From: an uncultured Oscillospiraceae bacterium
GTDB taxonomy: Bacteria; Bacillota; Clostridia; Oscillospirales; Oscillospiraceae
NCBI GenBank assembly: GCA_934591745.1
Contig: CAKTPQ010000003.1
Coordinates: forward strand, 11,451 to 75,450
DNA length: 64,000 nt
Direction: 5' to 3'
Shown here: positions 27,901 to 38,377 of the stretch, piece after piece
Position numbering within the stretch: the first letter of the stretch is position 1
How the letters are laid out: each line of letters opens with the position of its first letter
The notes under the pieces: generated by a model
Database searches by the model: none
What the model saw: the letters and a program-made list of their open reading frames with translations, nothing else
What the model was told of the DNA's origin: nothing
Position numbers and translations under genes: made by a program

Positions 27901-29251
27901 TGAGGCGCTGGATGCCAACTACGTCTGCCTCAGCGTTACCGATGAGGATCCCACCAAGACCAACGAGGCCAAGCTGGCCTCCTGGACGTACACCTCCCGG
28001 GGCGGCTTCTACTGGGCCGGCGCCTATGTCACTGACAACGCGCTGGTGGTGCCCACGGATGACGGCGAGAGCGGCTACACCACCGGCTATGCCCGGCTGC
28101 TGTCGCTGGACCCCCAAACGGGCTTCCTGCTGGACAGCGTCACCATGCCCCATCCCGGCGATCTGCGCAGCGCCGTGACGTATGACGGCGGCACCTGCTA
28201 CTTTACCTCCAAGGGCGGGTATCTCTACGCCGTTGGCCTGCTGTCCGGCGGTACGTTCCGCGCCGGCAGCCTGCGGGAACTGAAGCTGGAGAACTATGCC
28301 AGCGATGCCGCCAACCCCGCCATGAGCACCTCCACCCCCACCGTGTACAACGGCCGGGCCTATGTGGGCGTGTCCGGTGTGGGCCAGTTCACGGCCTACT
28401 CCGGCCACAACATCACCGTTATCGACCTCTCCGCGTGGCACACCGCCTATACCGTCCGCACTCAGGGCTATCCTCAGACCAGCGCGCTGCTGACCACCGC
28501 CTATGAGGAGGAGACAGGGTACGTCTGCGTCTACTTCTTCGATAACTACACCCCCGGCAAGCTGCGGATGCTGCGGGACAAGCCCGGCCAGACCGCCCCG
28601 GAGATCACCACGGTGGAGACGGTGGTGGCCGGCGGCAAGACCGTCTCCTATGACACGGCCCCGGTGTTGTTCACGCCCAGCGGCGCCCAGCAGCAGTACG
28701 CCATCTGCAGCCCGATCACCGATGAGAGCGGTGCCATCTACTTCAAGAACGACTCCGCCAACCTTATGGCGCTGACCAGCACCGTGACAAAGCTGGAGAT
28801 CACCGCCGCCCCCACCAGAACCGTTTACCGGCCCGGAGAGAGCTTCGACTCCGCCGGTATGCAGGTCACGGCCCACTACGCCAACGGCTATACGCGGGAC
28901 GTGACGAAATATGTCACCTGGAGTACCGCGCCGCTGACGGCGGACGACACCCGCTTCCGCATCGAGTTCCCCTATGCCATGTACCAGAACGCCGATGGCA
29001 AGACGGGCGTCTCCTGTGTGAAGCCCTCCGCCACGCTGTCTCTGGTCATTGATGACGCCGTACCCGGTGACGTCAACGGCGACGGTGCGGTGGACGATGC
29101 GGACGCCGCCATGATCTACGCCTACGCCAACGGGAAGCTGACCCTCACTGACCGGCAGCTGCTGCTGGCGGATGTGGACGGCTCCGGCAAGGTGGATGCG
29201 AAGGACGCGGCACAGATCTACAACGCCTATCTGACCGAGTCCAACGGATGA
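24935..29251 (+). CDS. Secreted dockerin protein with DUF4430-like, cadherin-like and beta-propeller domains
   Basis: A 1,438-residue exported protein; the ATG at 24935 follows AGGAGGTATTTTCC. After the signal peptide (LLALAAVLTCLTPASA), residues about 40-115 resemble DUF4430 (TAGQTVLQALQSSGYAF, then GNYTVYYDGGAYSLDAPAS). Cadherin-like beta-sandwich modules follow near residues 370-450 (LSGLTVTADGVTQPLDF) and 655-760. Residues about 870-1280 read as a PQQ-like beta-propeller (SYxxPIxxDGxLYxxxxS patterns such as VDGCLYTYAKSTLYKVDAVS and YAEGMIFVGLSDGTVQAFDA). An Ig-like domain (TRTVYRPGESFDSAGMQV) and a type I dockerin (DVNGDGAVDDADA, DVDGSGKVDAKDA) end the protein. The Ig-dockerin tail closely parallels that of the first operon gene, so both should dock to the same cohesin. 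A propeller is also the fold of Bacteroides BtuG, a B12-binding surface protein; similarity here is of fold type only. Confidence 0.85.
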   Translation: MKKRLVSWLLALAAVLTCLTPASAVSTGGTFYLAASTADRTLIEPAPVSYTAGQTVLQALQSSGYAFDLSGGFVSAVCGQSGNYTVYYDGGAYSLDAPASSVKTAIVFSEYSGAYDASQTRLAALMGRYRARTDNVQNYKPAADAYTDGLAALRGDGWSAAYTALDAAITEYETIRSGPKYTVTASATRNGKAVSGAVLTLTDSCGNVTSAAGAVQVVAGDYTFSVADGSDRTEGTLTVSGSTTLRAALPAGEWFGDIQILYGGAALPCTRNAASRTLTCQVPDTAGGSGLGLKACTGTDTPSNARLRTIYVDTAGVDCSNTSRSWNSSSTALVRLLDTGMKGRTLPLEAQYDADGHTQIQTYTVMLERTPTLSGLTVTADGVTQPLDFVPGTTDYTLSVVSDAVTVAAQPYGADYTVAGIGTVQLTAARKDHTVSVTAGGRTTTYTLHLQKVSAAAVTVTAPAAGTEVQVTNAAGGAIAPQNGVYRLVPGASYTCTAVRGDYRASLPFTAADGLKLTAPAPETEEALTALALYNGMSAATRQSYESAEGFAPDRRTLTYTVPDDQQNLYAQATAVSGYTVEARYNRQTASETTDGQPHAVTVKYPVSSTGTADRLYYCVASGDRSQTVTLRLYKTVSGVTYEQSYTLRVLRLTRLRTLSLSADGEELRLYDAAGAACTFRSSVTAYTVIVPRNAASLTVTGTFVRSGYTSEINGVRHDALTGAEAALSPAKDAETVTIRVIGGDSAAVPAVYTVTVRKQEPVNVTLSLNPAGAAVYLTDTRTGRRVAPVSGSTWQLMPGVTYHYTATQYGYVGVSTDYTAPEKDAVVPVTLTRAAASTRRELDAAWPGFRLDENNNGVVSAPVPTEDSKAMLSWATQLGEGYSADACGCPILVDGCLYTYAKSTLYKVDAVSGEILATGAMDHSSSFAINTPTYAEGMIFVGLSDGTVQAFDAVTLRSLWIYRDPLKGQPNCPIVYHDGYIYTGFWNGEALDANYVCLSVTDEDPTKTNEAKLASWTYTSRGGFYWAGAYVTDNALVVPTDDGESGYTTGYARLLSLDPQTGFLLDSVTMPHPGDLRSAVTYDGGTCYFTSKGGYLYAVGLLSGGTFRAGSLRELKLENYASDAANPAMSTSTPTVYNGRAYVGVSGVGQFTAYSGHNITVIDLSAWHTAYTVRTQGYPQTSALLTTAYEEETGYVCVYFFDNYTPGKLRMLRDKPGQTAPEITTVETVVAGGKTVSYDTAPVLFTPSGAQQQYAICSPITDESGAIYFKNDSANLMALTSTVTKLEITAAPTRTVYRPGESFDSAGMQVTAHYANGYTRDVTKYVTWSTAPLTADDTRFRIEFPYAMYQNADGKTGVSCVKPSATLSLVIDDAVPGDVNGDGAVDDADAAMIYAYANGKLTLTDRQLLLADVDGSGKVDAKDAAQIYNAYLTESNG

Positions 29252-29276
29252 CCCCTCAGAAACAGGAGAAAAACGT

Positions 29277-32200
29277 ATGAGAAAGAGGATCACAGCCCTG
29301 CTGCTGGCCTGCGCTCTGGCGCTGGGCCTGCTGCCGGTGCCCATACTGGCCGCCCCCGCCGGGGAGACGGCGTACCCGGTGTCCACGGCGGCGGAATTTG
29401 CCGCCATGGACCCCGCCGGATGCTACCGTCTCACGGAGGACGTGACCATCGCCGCGCCGTTTCCCGCCGTCTTCACCGGCAGCTTTGACGGCGGCGGCCA
29501 CACCGTCACGCTGGCACTGACGGCGCAGGCGGATACGATGTCGCTGGCCCTCTTTCCCGAGGTGGACGGCGCGTCCATCGAAGCGCTGACCCTCACCGGC
29601 ACCGTTTCCGCCGGGGAGGACAGCGGCCTTGCCTACGCCGCCGCACTGGTTGGGGCCGCCTCCGGCGACACGGTGATCACCGCCTGTAAAACCACGGCGC
29701 GGATGGATATCACCGTTCCCGGCGCGTCCGTGGGCGGACTGACCGCCATCCAGGTGGACGGCGCCCTGACGCTGACGGGCTGCGCCTCCTCCGGCGAGAT
29801 ATCTGCGTCTCAGGCTGTCTTTACCGGCGGCCTTGTGGGCCGTCAGGAGCCGTACAGCACCCTGACGCTGCAAAACTGCTATCAGGCGGCGGATGTCACC
29901 GGCGGCGGGGAGGAGGGCCTCTGTGCCGGCGGTCTTATCGGCTCCGTGGGCGGCAGCGCCGTACTGCGAAGCTGCTGGAGCGCCGCCTCGCCGGAGGACC
30001 ATACCCCGTCTCTCACCGCGTGGGGCGCGCAGTACCGGGTGTCTGCCGGCCTGCCCGGCGCATTGTGCGGCGCGGTGGATGACGGCGCCTCCCTCGCGGG
30101 GGAGCACTGCTTCTGCATTGCCGTCCCCGTGGGCGGTGACAGCACCCTCACACTTCTGGAGCCCGGCCTGTTCCCGGAGTACGGCTCCCACCGCCGGGGG
30201 ATCCTGCTGGATTCCCTTAATGCCTCCGGCGATGTGCCGGAGGACTGTGTGTTTCTGCTGCCTCCGGAAACCGGATGGCCCCTGCTCCGCTGGGAGCAGC
30301 CGATGACGGAGGAGGAGCGGCTGGCCGCCGCCCGCCAGACCGCCGCGGCGGAGGTGGAGGATGCCTTCCGCACCGCTTCTGACCGTGTGCAGACGCTCCT
30401 GGCGGAGGTAATGGGCCGCACAGGCCTCTGGTACGAGCTGTACGATGCTGCCCGGCAGACGGCGGCGGATACTGCCGCCCGGCTGGCGCAGCAGCGTGCC
30501 GAAGCGCTGGCGTCGCTGGACGCCGACACCGATATCAATGAAATACAGCGCCTTGCGGCGGAGAGCCGCACGGCCATGGAACAGACCGCCGCCGGCTTGG
30601 AAAACGCCCTCGGCGGCAACGGTGTTTCTGCGGATAAGCGCTGGGATGGCGTGACGCAGACCCGGCCTGTCGGCAGCGGCACCGCTGCCGACCCATACCG
30701 CATCACCTCCGGCACGGAGCTGGCATGGTTCGCCGGCCGCGTCAATGCGGGCAGCACGGCTCTGTGCGCCCGCGTTACCGAAGCACTGGATCTGGGCGAC
30801 ATGCCCTGGACGCCCATCGGCGTTTCGGACGGTGTGGACACAGATGGCGGCTACTGCGGCACGTTTGACGGCGGCGGCTTCATCATCCATGGACTGTCCG
30901 TCACCGACACCGCAGCCCAGCGCAGCTACACCGGCCTGTTCGGCACCGTGTCGTCGGGCGGCGTGATCTGCCATGTCCGTCTGGCCGGAAATATCACCTG
31001 CGACCAGCCGGACAGCGGCGGCAACCGCGTCCTCAACTGCGCCGCCGGAGGCATCGCGGGCCGCAGCAGCGGCACGCTCTACCGCTGCGAGACGTCGGTG
31101 TATATCACCACCGGCAGCGGAGCCCGTCCCGCCGTCCATGTGGGCGGCATCGCGGGCCAGCTCGACGGAAACGCCATCGTGGACGGCTGCACCAGCTTCG
31201 GCACCCTCACCGGCGACCTGTCCAATGCCGGCGGCATCGCCGGCACCGTGCGGCAGAACGCTTTGGTGCGCTACTGCCGCAGTGAGGGCACCGTCACCGG
31301 CCTGCGCAGCGTGGGCGGCATTGCCGGGTTCCTCACCGGCGGCGGCCATCTCCGGGAGTGCGAGAACCGCGCTGCCGTCACCGGCGCCGTCGCCGTGGGC
31401 GGCATTGCGGGCCGTCTGGATAAGGACAGCCATTTCTCCAACGAGCTGGACGTCACCGTGACCCACACCGTCAATTATGGCGCCGTCAGCGGCAGCAGCG
31501 GAAACGCCTGCGGCACTGGCGGCATCGCCGGTTGGATCGGCGCCGTAGAAAACGGCACCTACACCGGTGCCGCCCACCTCTCCTATGTGTATAACGGCGG
31601 CGCCGTCACCGCCGGCGGCAGCACCACGGGCACCGCCTGCGGCGGCCTCGTCGGCAACTGGAAAACGGGCTGCGTTACCCATGGACAGAACGCTTCCGCC
31701 AACGGCCTCTGGGGCGTGGCCGAGACGCTGGGCACCACTGCCGAGGACGTGGTGCAGGTGTCTGCCCTTTCCCCGGACGTCACGCCGGACGCCAGCCGGT
31801 GGGACAAGACTGCCGCTTCCAGGACCCTCCTGGCCCAGCGCATCACCCCCACCGACGCCCGCCGCGCCGTTTACGGCGATGCGCAGAGCGCCGTCTATAA
31901 CGATATCCTGCTGACGTACCTGCGCCGGGTGGAGCTGTCCACCTCCGCCGCGGAGACGGAAACGCTGCTGGCCGACTGCGGCGCCCAGCTCCAGACGGTG
32001 CTCACAGGTGCCGCTGCCGCCGGCGCCCAGCTTCTGGCGGATCTGCGTGCCTACGCCGCTGCCCGGCTCTATGGCCCAGAGGACGCCGCTGAGATCCAGC
32101 GGCTGCTGGAGCAGGCGGCACAGGACGTGGCCGCCGCCGTGACCCTGCGGGATGTGGCGCTGCTGCGCCAGACCTATCTGGGCACCGACCGGCTGGACGG

Positions 32201-35200
32201 CCTGCTCCAGCGCGTCCCCACCTATCCCGCCCGCATGCGGCAGGCGCTGTACAGTGCCTTCATCTACCAGAAAAACTACTCACTGGAGGACATGGCCGCG
32301 CTGCTGTGCGCCTATGAGGACTGGTGCCTGCAGATGGAACGCGCCGTCTCGGTACAGGCGGTAGACGCTCTGTATGCCGACGCCCGTCAGGCCCTGTCCC
32401 AGTTGGCCTTTACATTCCAGCCGGCCGATACTCCGCCGGATATGGACAGAGCCGCCGCGCTGGCGCTGGAGCTGGCCCGCACCCGGGCGCGGCAGCGCCT
32501 GACCGAACTGGCGGACAGCCGTATCGCCGCCCTTGCCGATCTGGCCGGCGATCTGATGCCGTATCCCGCTGCCCGCCGCCAACGGCTGACAGCGGTGCTG
32601 GCTTATTCCGCCGCCGCTATCCGTGCAGCGGCGGACAGGGACTTTACCGTCCTGACCGATCACGCCGCCGTGGCTGAAACGCTGGAGACGGCCACTGCCG
32701 ATGTGGAGGCGGCCTATGACGCCGCCCGTACCCGCATCCAGCGCCTGCTGGACAGCACCGGCGACTGGGACGGCATCTCCGTTCAGCAGCCCGGCGGCAG
32801 CGGTACTGCCGCCGACCCCTACCGCATCGGCACCGCGCAGGAGCTGGCCTGGCTGGCTCAGGCTGTGAACAGCGGGGCGGGGGAGGCCTACCACGCCATG
32901 GTAACGGCGGACATCGACCTTGGCTTCCAGCCCTGGCCCGTCATCGGTGCGTCCGCGCCCTTTACCGGCACGCTGGACGGACAGGGCCACACCATTTCCG
33001 GCCTGTACATCAATGAGCTGGCGGAACCCACGGCCTTGGGCCTTTTCGGCACGGCGGAGGATGCTGCGCTCCGGGATCTCACCGTTTCCGGTGCCATCGA
33101 CCTTACCGATGTGGATATGACCGGCGCGGCGGATGCCCTCAGTGTCGGCGGACTTATCGGCCGCGGCAGCGGCGTCACGCTGGAGGGCTGCGTCTCGCAG
33201 GTGGATATCGCCGTCTCCCTGACCAATGCCCCGGACAGCCAGTCCGCCGCGTTGGGCGGCCTTGTGGGCCGTCTCTCCGGCGGCGTCCACCGTCTGGCGG
33301 ACTGCCGCAGCGAGGGTCGTCTCACCGTCACGTCTGCCCCCGGCAGCCGCTATCTAGGCGGCAGCGGGCAGGGCGGTCTTGGCGGCATCGTGGGCAGCGT
33401 CACCTCTGACGCCGTGCTGACGCGCTGCGTCAACGCGGGCAGCGTTACCGCAGACCGCGCCGCCGGCGTGGGCGGCATCGCGGGCCGTCTGGACGGCGGC
33501 ACCGTCACCGTGACCCAATGCGCCAATCAGGGGGCCGTGTCCAACGACACCGCCGCCTCGCTGCTCCGCCGGGGCGGCACCGGCGGCATCGCCGGTCTGG
33601 CCGTCTCCGGTGCCGTCACCATCGACCGCTGCTACAACACCGCCGTCATCGCCGGCCGCACCATCGTGGGCGGCATCTTGGGTGGTGAGATCGGCGACTA
33701 CGCCGCCAGCATCCCCTCCTATACCGGCAACAGCGCCCTTGTGGTGCAGTACTGCTACAACGCGGGCCGTCTGGATACCGGCGCGTCCATGGAGCGCGTC
33801 GGCTCTCTGGCGGGCTATCCGCTGGACGGCTGCTACCGGGAGGGACTGACAGTGCTGACGGGCACGGCCCGTGCCCGTCTGGGCTGGCGCAGCAGCCAGG
33901 GCGACAGCGTTACGGAGCGCAGCACCCTGACGCCGGACGTGTTCCCCGGCCTTGTGCGCAGCATCGGCGGCCTCAACGGCGGCTATCCGCTGTTTGACTG
34001 GCAGCTGCTGGAGTCCCGCAGCCGCGAAACGGTCATCAGCTATCTGGAGGACTACTATACCCGGTACGCCGCGCCCTACGTCTCCGCCGCCCAGCGGCAG
34101 GAGCTGGCGGCGCTGCTGACCGATACTGCCGCCGCTATCCGCGGCGCATCATCGGCGGACGATGTCCTGACCGCGTTCGACACGGCCATGGCCCGCCTGA
34201 CCTCGCCGGAGCTGCTGGAGCAGGCCATTGCCGCCGCACGGAAGCGGCTGGCGAAGCTCTGCAAGGACGCCTGTAAGGCGTATCCCCATATCGCGGACGA
34301 GCTCCGCGCCCTGTACGAAAAGCAGTTGGCGGCGCTGGAGGGCTGTACCGTCGCCGCCGAAACCGATACGGTGCTGGACGGCTTTGCCGCCGGTGTGGTG
34401 GACTGCCTGCTGCTGAAGCTGGACGGCATCCCCATGAAGGAACTGGAGACGCGGCTCCCGGCGGCGGAGGCCGCCGCCGCGGCTCTGACCGATGTCCAGC
34501 GGGGCATGCTGCTGTACTACGGGCGGCTCCCGGAGCGGAAAGCACTGCTGATACTCTACCAGCAGAATATCGAAAAGCTGAACCAATGGCGCAAGGCGGA
34601 CAAGAAGGCCTACGACGACCTGACGGAGGAGATCGCCGCGCTGGCCGCCCGGACCCGGCAGGCACTGGACGATGCCACGGACGCCAAAGGCATGACCGCT
34701 GCACTGGACATCTACTGTGCTGGCGTGGTGGAACTGCTCATCACCGCGCTCGGCCCTGTTCCGGAGCTGCTGACGCTGGAGGAAGCGGCTCTGTATCAGA
34801 AAAATATCCTCCGGGCACAGGCTGCCTATAGCCGCCTGACCGATGCGCAGAAGGAGCTGGTGCCCAATCTGGAGGCGCTGGAGGCGGCGCAGGCGCGCTA
34901 TGCCCAGTTCCAGCAGGATCTGGCCGCCGCCCGGCGGGTGGAGAGTCTCATCGCCGCCATCGGCACTGTGACGGCGGACAGCCTTGCCGCCATCCAGCGG
35001 GCGCAGGCGGCTTATGACGCCCTGACTCCCGCACAGAAGATCCTGGTGTCGCCCGCCATGCTGACCCTTCTGCAAACGGCCTGGGCCCGCTGGCAGGAGC
35101 TGGCATCCCAGCCAGAGGAGACACCGGCGCCGGTGCAGCCGAAGGCTGTGCCGTCTCCGTCTCCGGCGCCGGTGCAGCGCCCCTTCAACTGGAGCCTTGT

Positions 35201-35321
35201 CTGGATGTCGCTGGGCGTTGCCGCCTGTTTCAGCGTTATCACCTTCGCCGGTACATGGTTTGCCGGCGCACGCCGCGCCGCCCGGAGACGGGCGGACAAC
35301 AGTAAGGAGTGGTACTCGTGA
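29277..35321 (+). CDS. Membrane-anchored GLUG-repeat and coiled-coil surface giant
   Basis: A 2,014-residue exported protein whose ATG at 29277 follows CAGGAG. After a signal peptide (LLACALALGLLPVPILA) three GLUG-rich beta blocks alternate with Ala/Gln-rich helical stretches. The blocks lie at residues about 40-230, 465-830 (LAWFAGRVNAG, GGIAGRSSG, GGIAGFLTGGG) and 1185-1580 (LAWLAQAVNSG, GGIAGRLDGG). Helical regions lie near 340-450, 860-1170 and 1590-1900, the last with FIVAR-like repeats (AQAAYSRLTDAQKEL, AQAAYDALTPAQKIL). After a Pro-rich linker, residues about 1970-1995 form one membrane span (VWMSLGVAACFSVITFAGTW) followed by an Arg-rich cytoplasmic tail. It has no sortase motif and no dockerin. 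It is probably the stalk or base of the complex; ligand unknown. Its stop overlaps the next start by 4 bases. Confidence 0.85.
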   Translation: MRKRITALLLACALALGLLPVPILAAPAGETAYPVSTAAEFAAMDPAGCYRLTEDVTIAAPFPAVFTGSFDGGGHTVTLALTAQADTMSLALFPEVDGASIEALTLTGTVSAGEDSGLAYAAALVGAASGDTVITACKTTARMDITVPGASVGGLTAIQVDGALTLTGCASSGEISASQAVFTGGLVGRQEPYSTLTLQNCYQAADVTGGGEEGLCAGGLIGSVGGSAVLRSCWSAASPEDHTPSLTAWGAQYRVSAGLPGALCGAVDDGASLAGEHCFCIAVPVGGDSTLTLLEPGLFPEYGSHRRGILLDSLNASGDVPEDCVFLLPPETGWPLLRWEQPMTEEERLAAARQTAAAEVEDAFRTASDRVQTLLAEVMGRTGLWYELYDAARQTAADTAARLAQQRAEALASLDADTDINEIQRLAAESRTAMEQTAAGLENALGGNGVSADKRWDGVTQTRPVGSGTAADPYRITSGTELAWFAGRVNAGSTALCARVTEALDLGDMPWTPIGVSDGVDTDGGYCGTFDGGGFIIHGLSVTDTAAQRSYTGLFGTVSSGGVICHVRLAGNITCDQPDSGGNRVLNCAAGGIAGRSSGTLYRCETSVYITTGSGARPAVHVGGIAGQLDGNAIVDGCTSFGTLTGDLSNAGGIAGTVRQNALVRYCRSEGTVTGLRSVGGIAGFLTGGGHLRECENRAAVTGAVAVGGIAGRLDKDSHFSNELDVTVTHTVNYGAVSGSSGNACGTGGIAGWIGAVENGTYTGAAHLSYVYNGGAVTAGGSTTGTACGGLVGNWKTGCVTHGQNASANGLWGVAETLGTTAEDVVQVSALSPDVTPDASRWDKTAASRTLLAQRITPTDARRAVYGDAQSAVYNDILLTYLRRVELSTSAAETETLLADCGAQLQTVLTGAAAAGAQLLADLRAYAAARLYGPEDAAEIQRLLEQAAQDVAAAVTLRDVALLRQTYLGTDRLDGLLQRVPTYPARMRQALYSAFIYQKNYSLEDMAALLCAYEDWCLQMERAVSVQAVDALYADARQALSQLAFTFQPADTPPDMDRAAALALELARTRARQRLTELADSRIAALADLAGDLMPYPAARRQRLTAVLAYSAAAIRAAADRDFTVLTDHAAVAETLETATADVEAAYDAARTRIQRLLDSTGDWDGISVQQPGGSGTAADPYRIGTAQELAWLAQAVNSGAGEAYHAMVTADIDLGFQPWPVIGASAPFTGTLDGQGHTISGLYINELAEPTALGLFGTAEDAALRDLTVSGAIDLTDVDMTGAADALSVGGLIGRGSGVTLEGCVSQVDIAVSLTNAPDSQSAALGGLVGRLSGGVHRLADCRSEGRLTVTSAPGSRYLGGSGQGGLGGIVGSVTSDAVLTRCVNAGSVTADRAAGVGGIAGRLDGGTVTVTQCANQGAVSNDTAASLLRRGGTGGIAGLAVSGAVTIDRCYNTAVIAGRTIVGGILGGEIGDYAASIPSYTGNSALVVQYCYNAGRLDTGASMERVGSLAGYPLDGCYREGLTVLTGTARARLGWRSSQGDSVTERSTLTPDVFPGLVRSIGGLNGGYPLFDWQLLESRSRETVISYLEDYYTRYAAPYVSAAQRQELAALLTDTAAAIRGASSADDVLTAFDTAMARLTSPELLEQAIAAARKRLAKLCKDACKAYPHIADELRALYEKQLAALEGCTVAAETDTVLDGFAAGVVDCLLLKLDGIPMKELETRLPAAEAAAAALTDVQRGMLLYYGRLPERKALLILYQQNIEKLNQWRKADKKAYDDLTEEIAALAARTRQALDDATDAKGMTAALDIYCAGVVELLITALGPVPELLTLEEAALYQKNILRAQAAYSRLTDAQKELVPNLEALEAAQARYAQFQQDLAAARRVESLIAAIGTVTADSLAAIQRAQAAYDALTPAQKILVSPAMLTLLQTAWARWQELASQPEETPAPVQPKAVPSPSPAPVQRPFNWSLVWMSLGVAACFSVITFAGTWFAGARRAARRRADNSKEWYS

Positions 35322-37429
35322 AAAAATGGATATCGCGGGCGCTGCGCCTGACGGCGGCCCTGGCCCTGGTGCTGTCTGCCGTATGGCTGGCCGCGGGGCT
35401 GAAGCCCGCCGCTCCGCCTCAGCCGGAGGCGCAGCCCGCCTCCCGCACCCTTATCACGGAGGGGGAGCTGCTGTACGACGGCACGGCGCTGACCGCCTCG
35501 GACGTCTCCTTCACCGGTGATGCCTCCGCTATCCCGCCTGCCGACCCCGCGCCGGAGGAGACACCTCCGGAGGATACCTCCGCGGCGGACACCCCCACGG
35601 AGGATGTCTCCACCGATACCGCCGACGGGCTGGAGGACTTTCAGGACATCGCGGATAAGGGCGGCGGCTCCGGGGGACAGCTCCCCAGCCGGGACACCGG
35701 CGGGCAGACCGACGGCGGCTCCGGCCAGCCGGAGGAGGGGGACGCCTGGTTCACCACCTCCATCGTGGACGGCGACCGGGTGACGGACGCCGACTACCCC
35801 TTCACCATCCGCCATCTGAAGCCGGATGCCCAGGTGCTGGGCCTGTCCGTGACCGTCAACGGCGCCGTCACGGATTACGCCGCCAACACCGCCGCCGGTA
35901 CGCTGACCCTTACCGGCGGCGCCAATACCGTCACCGTCACTGCGCAGTATCAGACGGCGGACCGCACCGTTACCGCTGTCCGCACCTATACCCTGTACTA
36001 TCTGGACGGCCAGTGGGTGCTCATCGTCCAGCGTGCATCGGACGATGCGTCCCTCAGCGGCCTTACGGTCACGGAGCGGACACTGACGTTCCGAGCCGTG
36101 GCTGTGCAGGCAGACGTTCAGCAGCCGGTGCAGACCGTCCGTGTCAATGGCAGCACTGTCACCGGCAGCGGCGACCTCTACACCGCACAGCTCCGCGCCG
36201 GTGACAACGAGATCACCGTGGAGGCTGGGGGCCGCATCGGCCTGACGGAGACATACACCGTTACCTATACCGCTCCGTCCTTCCGCATCGACACTCTGTT
36301 TTCCGACGGCCAGACCCGCACGGTCACGGCGGACACACCCTCCGGCGGCTCCGAGACCGTCACCGTGGAGGGCAGCAGCGAGGATATCTGCGCATGGGTG
36401 TCCGTGGAAGGCGTCACCGGCCTTGAGACACTGGAGGAGCTGCGTCTGGACGGACAGCGCCTCTCGCCGGGTGCCGACGGCGGCTATGCCGTCACGCTGG
36501 ACCCCCGCACCCCTGTGACCCTGACGCTGTACTACACCGATTCGGACGGCGCGTCCCGGGAATACAGCTACATCCTGCGCTTCCAGCGCACCGGCGGTGC
36601 CGAGGAGGCACAGCCGCCCACCATCTCCGCCCAGATCGAGGCCGATGGCACCACCATGGGCCTGACGGACGGCCTTGTGCTGAAGAACCCCGCCGTCCTC
36701 CTGCTGGTGGAGGGCCGCAGCGGACAGGGTGAGCAGCTTTACAGCAACAATTTCACCGTCACCGTCAACGGCACCGTCATTCCCGCTCCCGCCTCCCAGT
36801 CCGGCAGCCTGTTCGGCTACGACGCCTACCTGCTGTACGAGGGGGCCAACACCATCACCGTCACCGCCGTGGATAACGACGGCGTCAGCGCCTCCCGGAC
36901 GTGGACGGTGTACTATGAGGCGGGACAGATCACCGTCACCGTCAGCGTGGAGGCCACCACCGTGGGTCTGGGCACGCTGGTGCCCTACGCCTCCGTCACT
37001 GTCCCCGGCGGCACCGACGCCCTCACCATTCTGGAGCAGGCGCTGGCCCAGTACGGCTACACCGCCGATGTGGAGCGGGGCGAATACCTGTCCGCCATCT
37101 GCGGCCCCGGCATCTGCACCGGTTACAGCATCGACCCGGAGCTGATGGAACTGATCGTGGCTGACGGCATGGACGCCCAGGGCGTGGGCTATGACCCGGC
37201 TCCGGCATCAGAGGACCGTCTGGGTGAATTTGACTTTTACCGCTGGTCGGGCTGGATGTTCTCCGTCAACGGAAGCTACCCCGGCATCGGCATGGCGTCC
37301 TACGCGCCCCAGGACGGCGCGGTGCTGCGCGTCCGCTTTACGCTGGCCATGGGCAAGGACATCGGGGCCTACGATGGCTCCGGCGGCGCCTACGGCGAAT
37401 CCAGCGGCAACTATTACAGAGAATGGTAA
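35318..37429 (+). CDS. Secreted protein with C-terminal DUF4430 (transcobalamin-like) domain
   Basis: I take the GTG at 35318 as start: it lies eight bases after AAGGAG and overlaps the upstream stop in a GTGA, giving 703 residues; GTG at 35309 is possible but lies within the ribosome binding site. A signal peptide or N-terminal anchor (LTAALALVLSAVWLAAGL) is followed by an acidic Pro/Thr-rich linker (residues about 45-140). Three or four beta-sandwich, cadherin-like modules follow. Residues about 545-690 are a DUF4430 domain: ALTILEQALAQYGYTADVER, YLSAICGPGI, then FYRWSGWMFSVNGSYPGIGM and APQDGAVLRVRFTL. In transcobalamin and intrinsic factor this C-terminal domain closes over the corrinoid. 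The protein ends in a Gly/Tyr-rich tail with no anchor. Its location two genes ahead of the MoxR cassette keeps it within the riboswitch operon. Confidence 0.88.
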   Translation: MKKWISRALRLTAALALVLSAVWLAAGLKPAAPPQPEAQPASRTLITEGELLYDGTALTASDVSFTGDASAIPPADPAPEETPPEDTSAADTPTEDVSTDTADGLEDFQDIADKGGGSGGQLPSRDTGGQTDGGSGQPEEGDAWFTTSIVDGDRVTDADYPFTIRHLKPDAQVLGLSVTVNGAVTDYAANTAAGTLTLTGGANTVTVTAQYQTADRTVTAVRTYTLYYLDGQWVLIVQRASDDASLSGLTVTERTLTFRAVAVQADVQQPVQTVRVNGSTVTGSGDLYTAQLRAGDNEITVEAGGRIGLTETYTVTYTAPSFRIDTLFSDGQTRTVTADTPSGGSETVTVEGSSEDICAWVSVEGVTGLETLEELRLDGQRLSPGADGGYAVTLDPRTPVTLTLYYTDSDGASREYSYILRFQRTGGAEEAQPPTISAQIEADGTTMGLTDGLVLKNPAVLLLVEGRSGQGEQLYSNNFTVTVNGTVIPAPASQSGSLFGYDAYLLYEGANTITVTAVDNDGVSASRTWTVYYEAGQITVTVSVEATTVGLGTLVPYASVTVPGGTDALTILEQALAQYGYTADVERGEYLSAICGPGICTGYSIDPELMELIVADGMDAQGVGYDPAPASEDRLGEFDFYRWSGWMFSVNGSYPGIGMASYAPQDGAVLRVRFTLAMGKDIGAYDGSGGAYGESSGNYYREW

Positions 37430-37439
37430 AGGAGAAACG

Positions 37440-38375
<936 letters not shown>

Positions 38376-38377
38376 CC

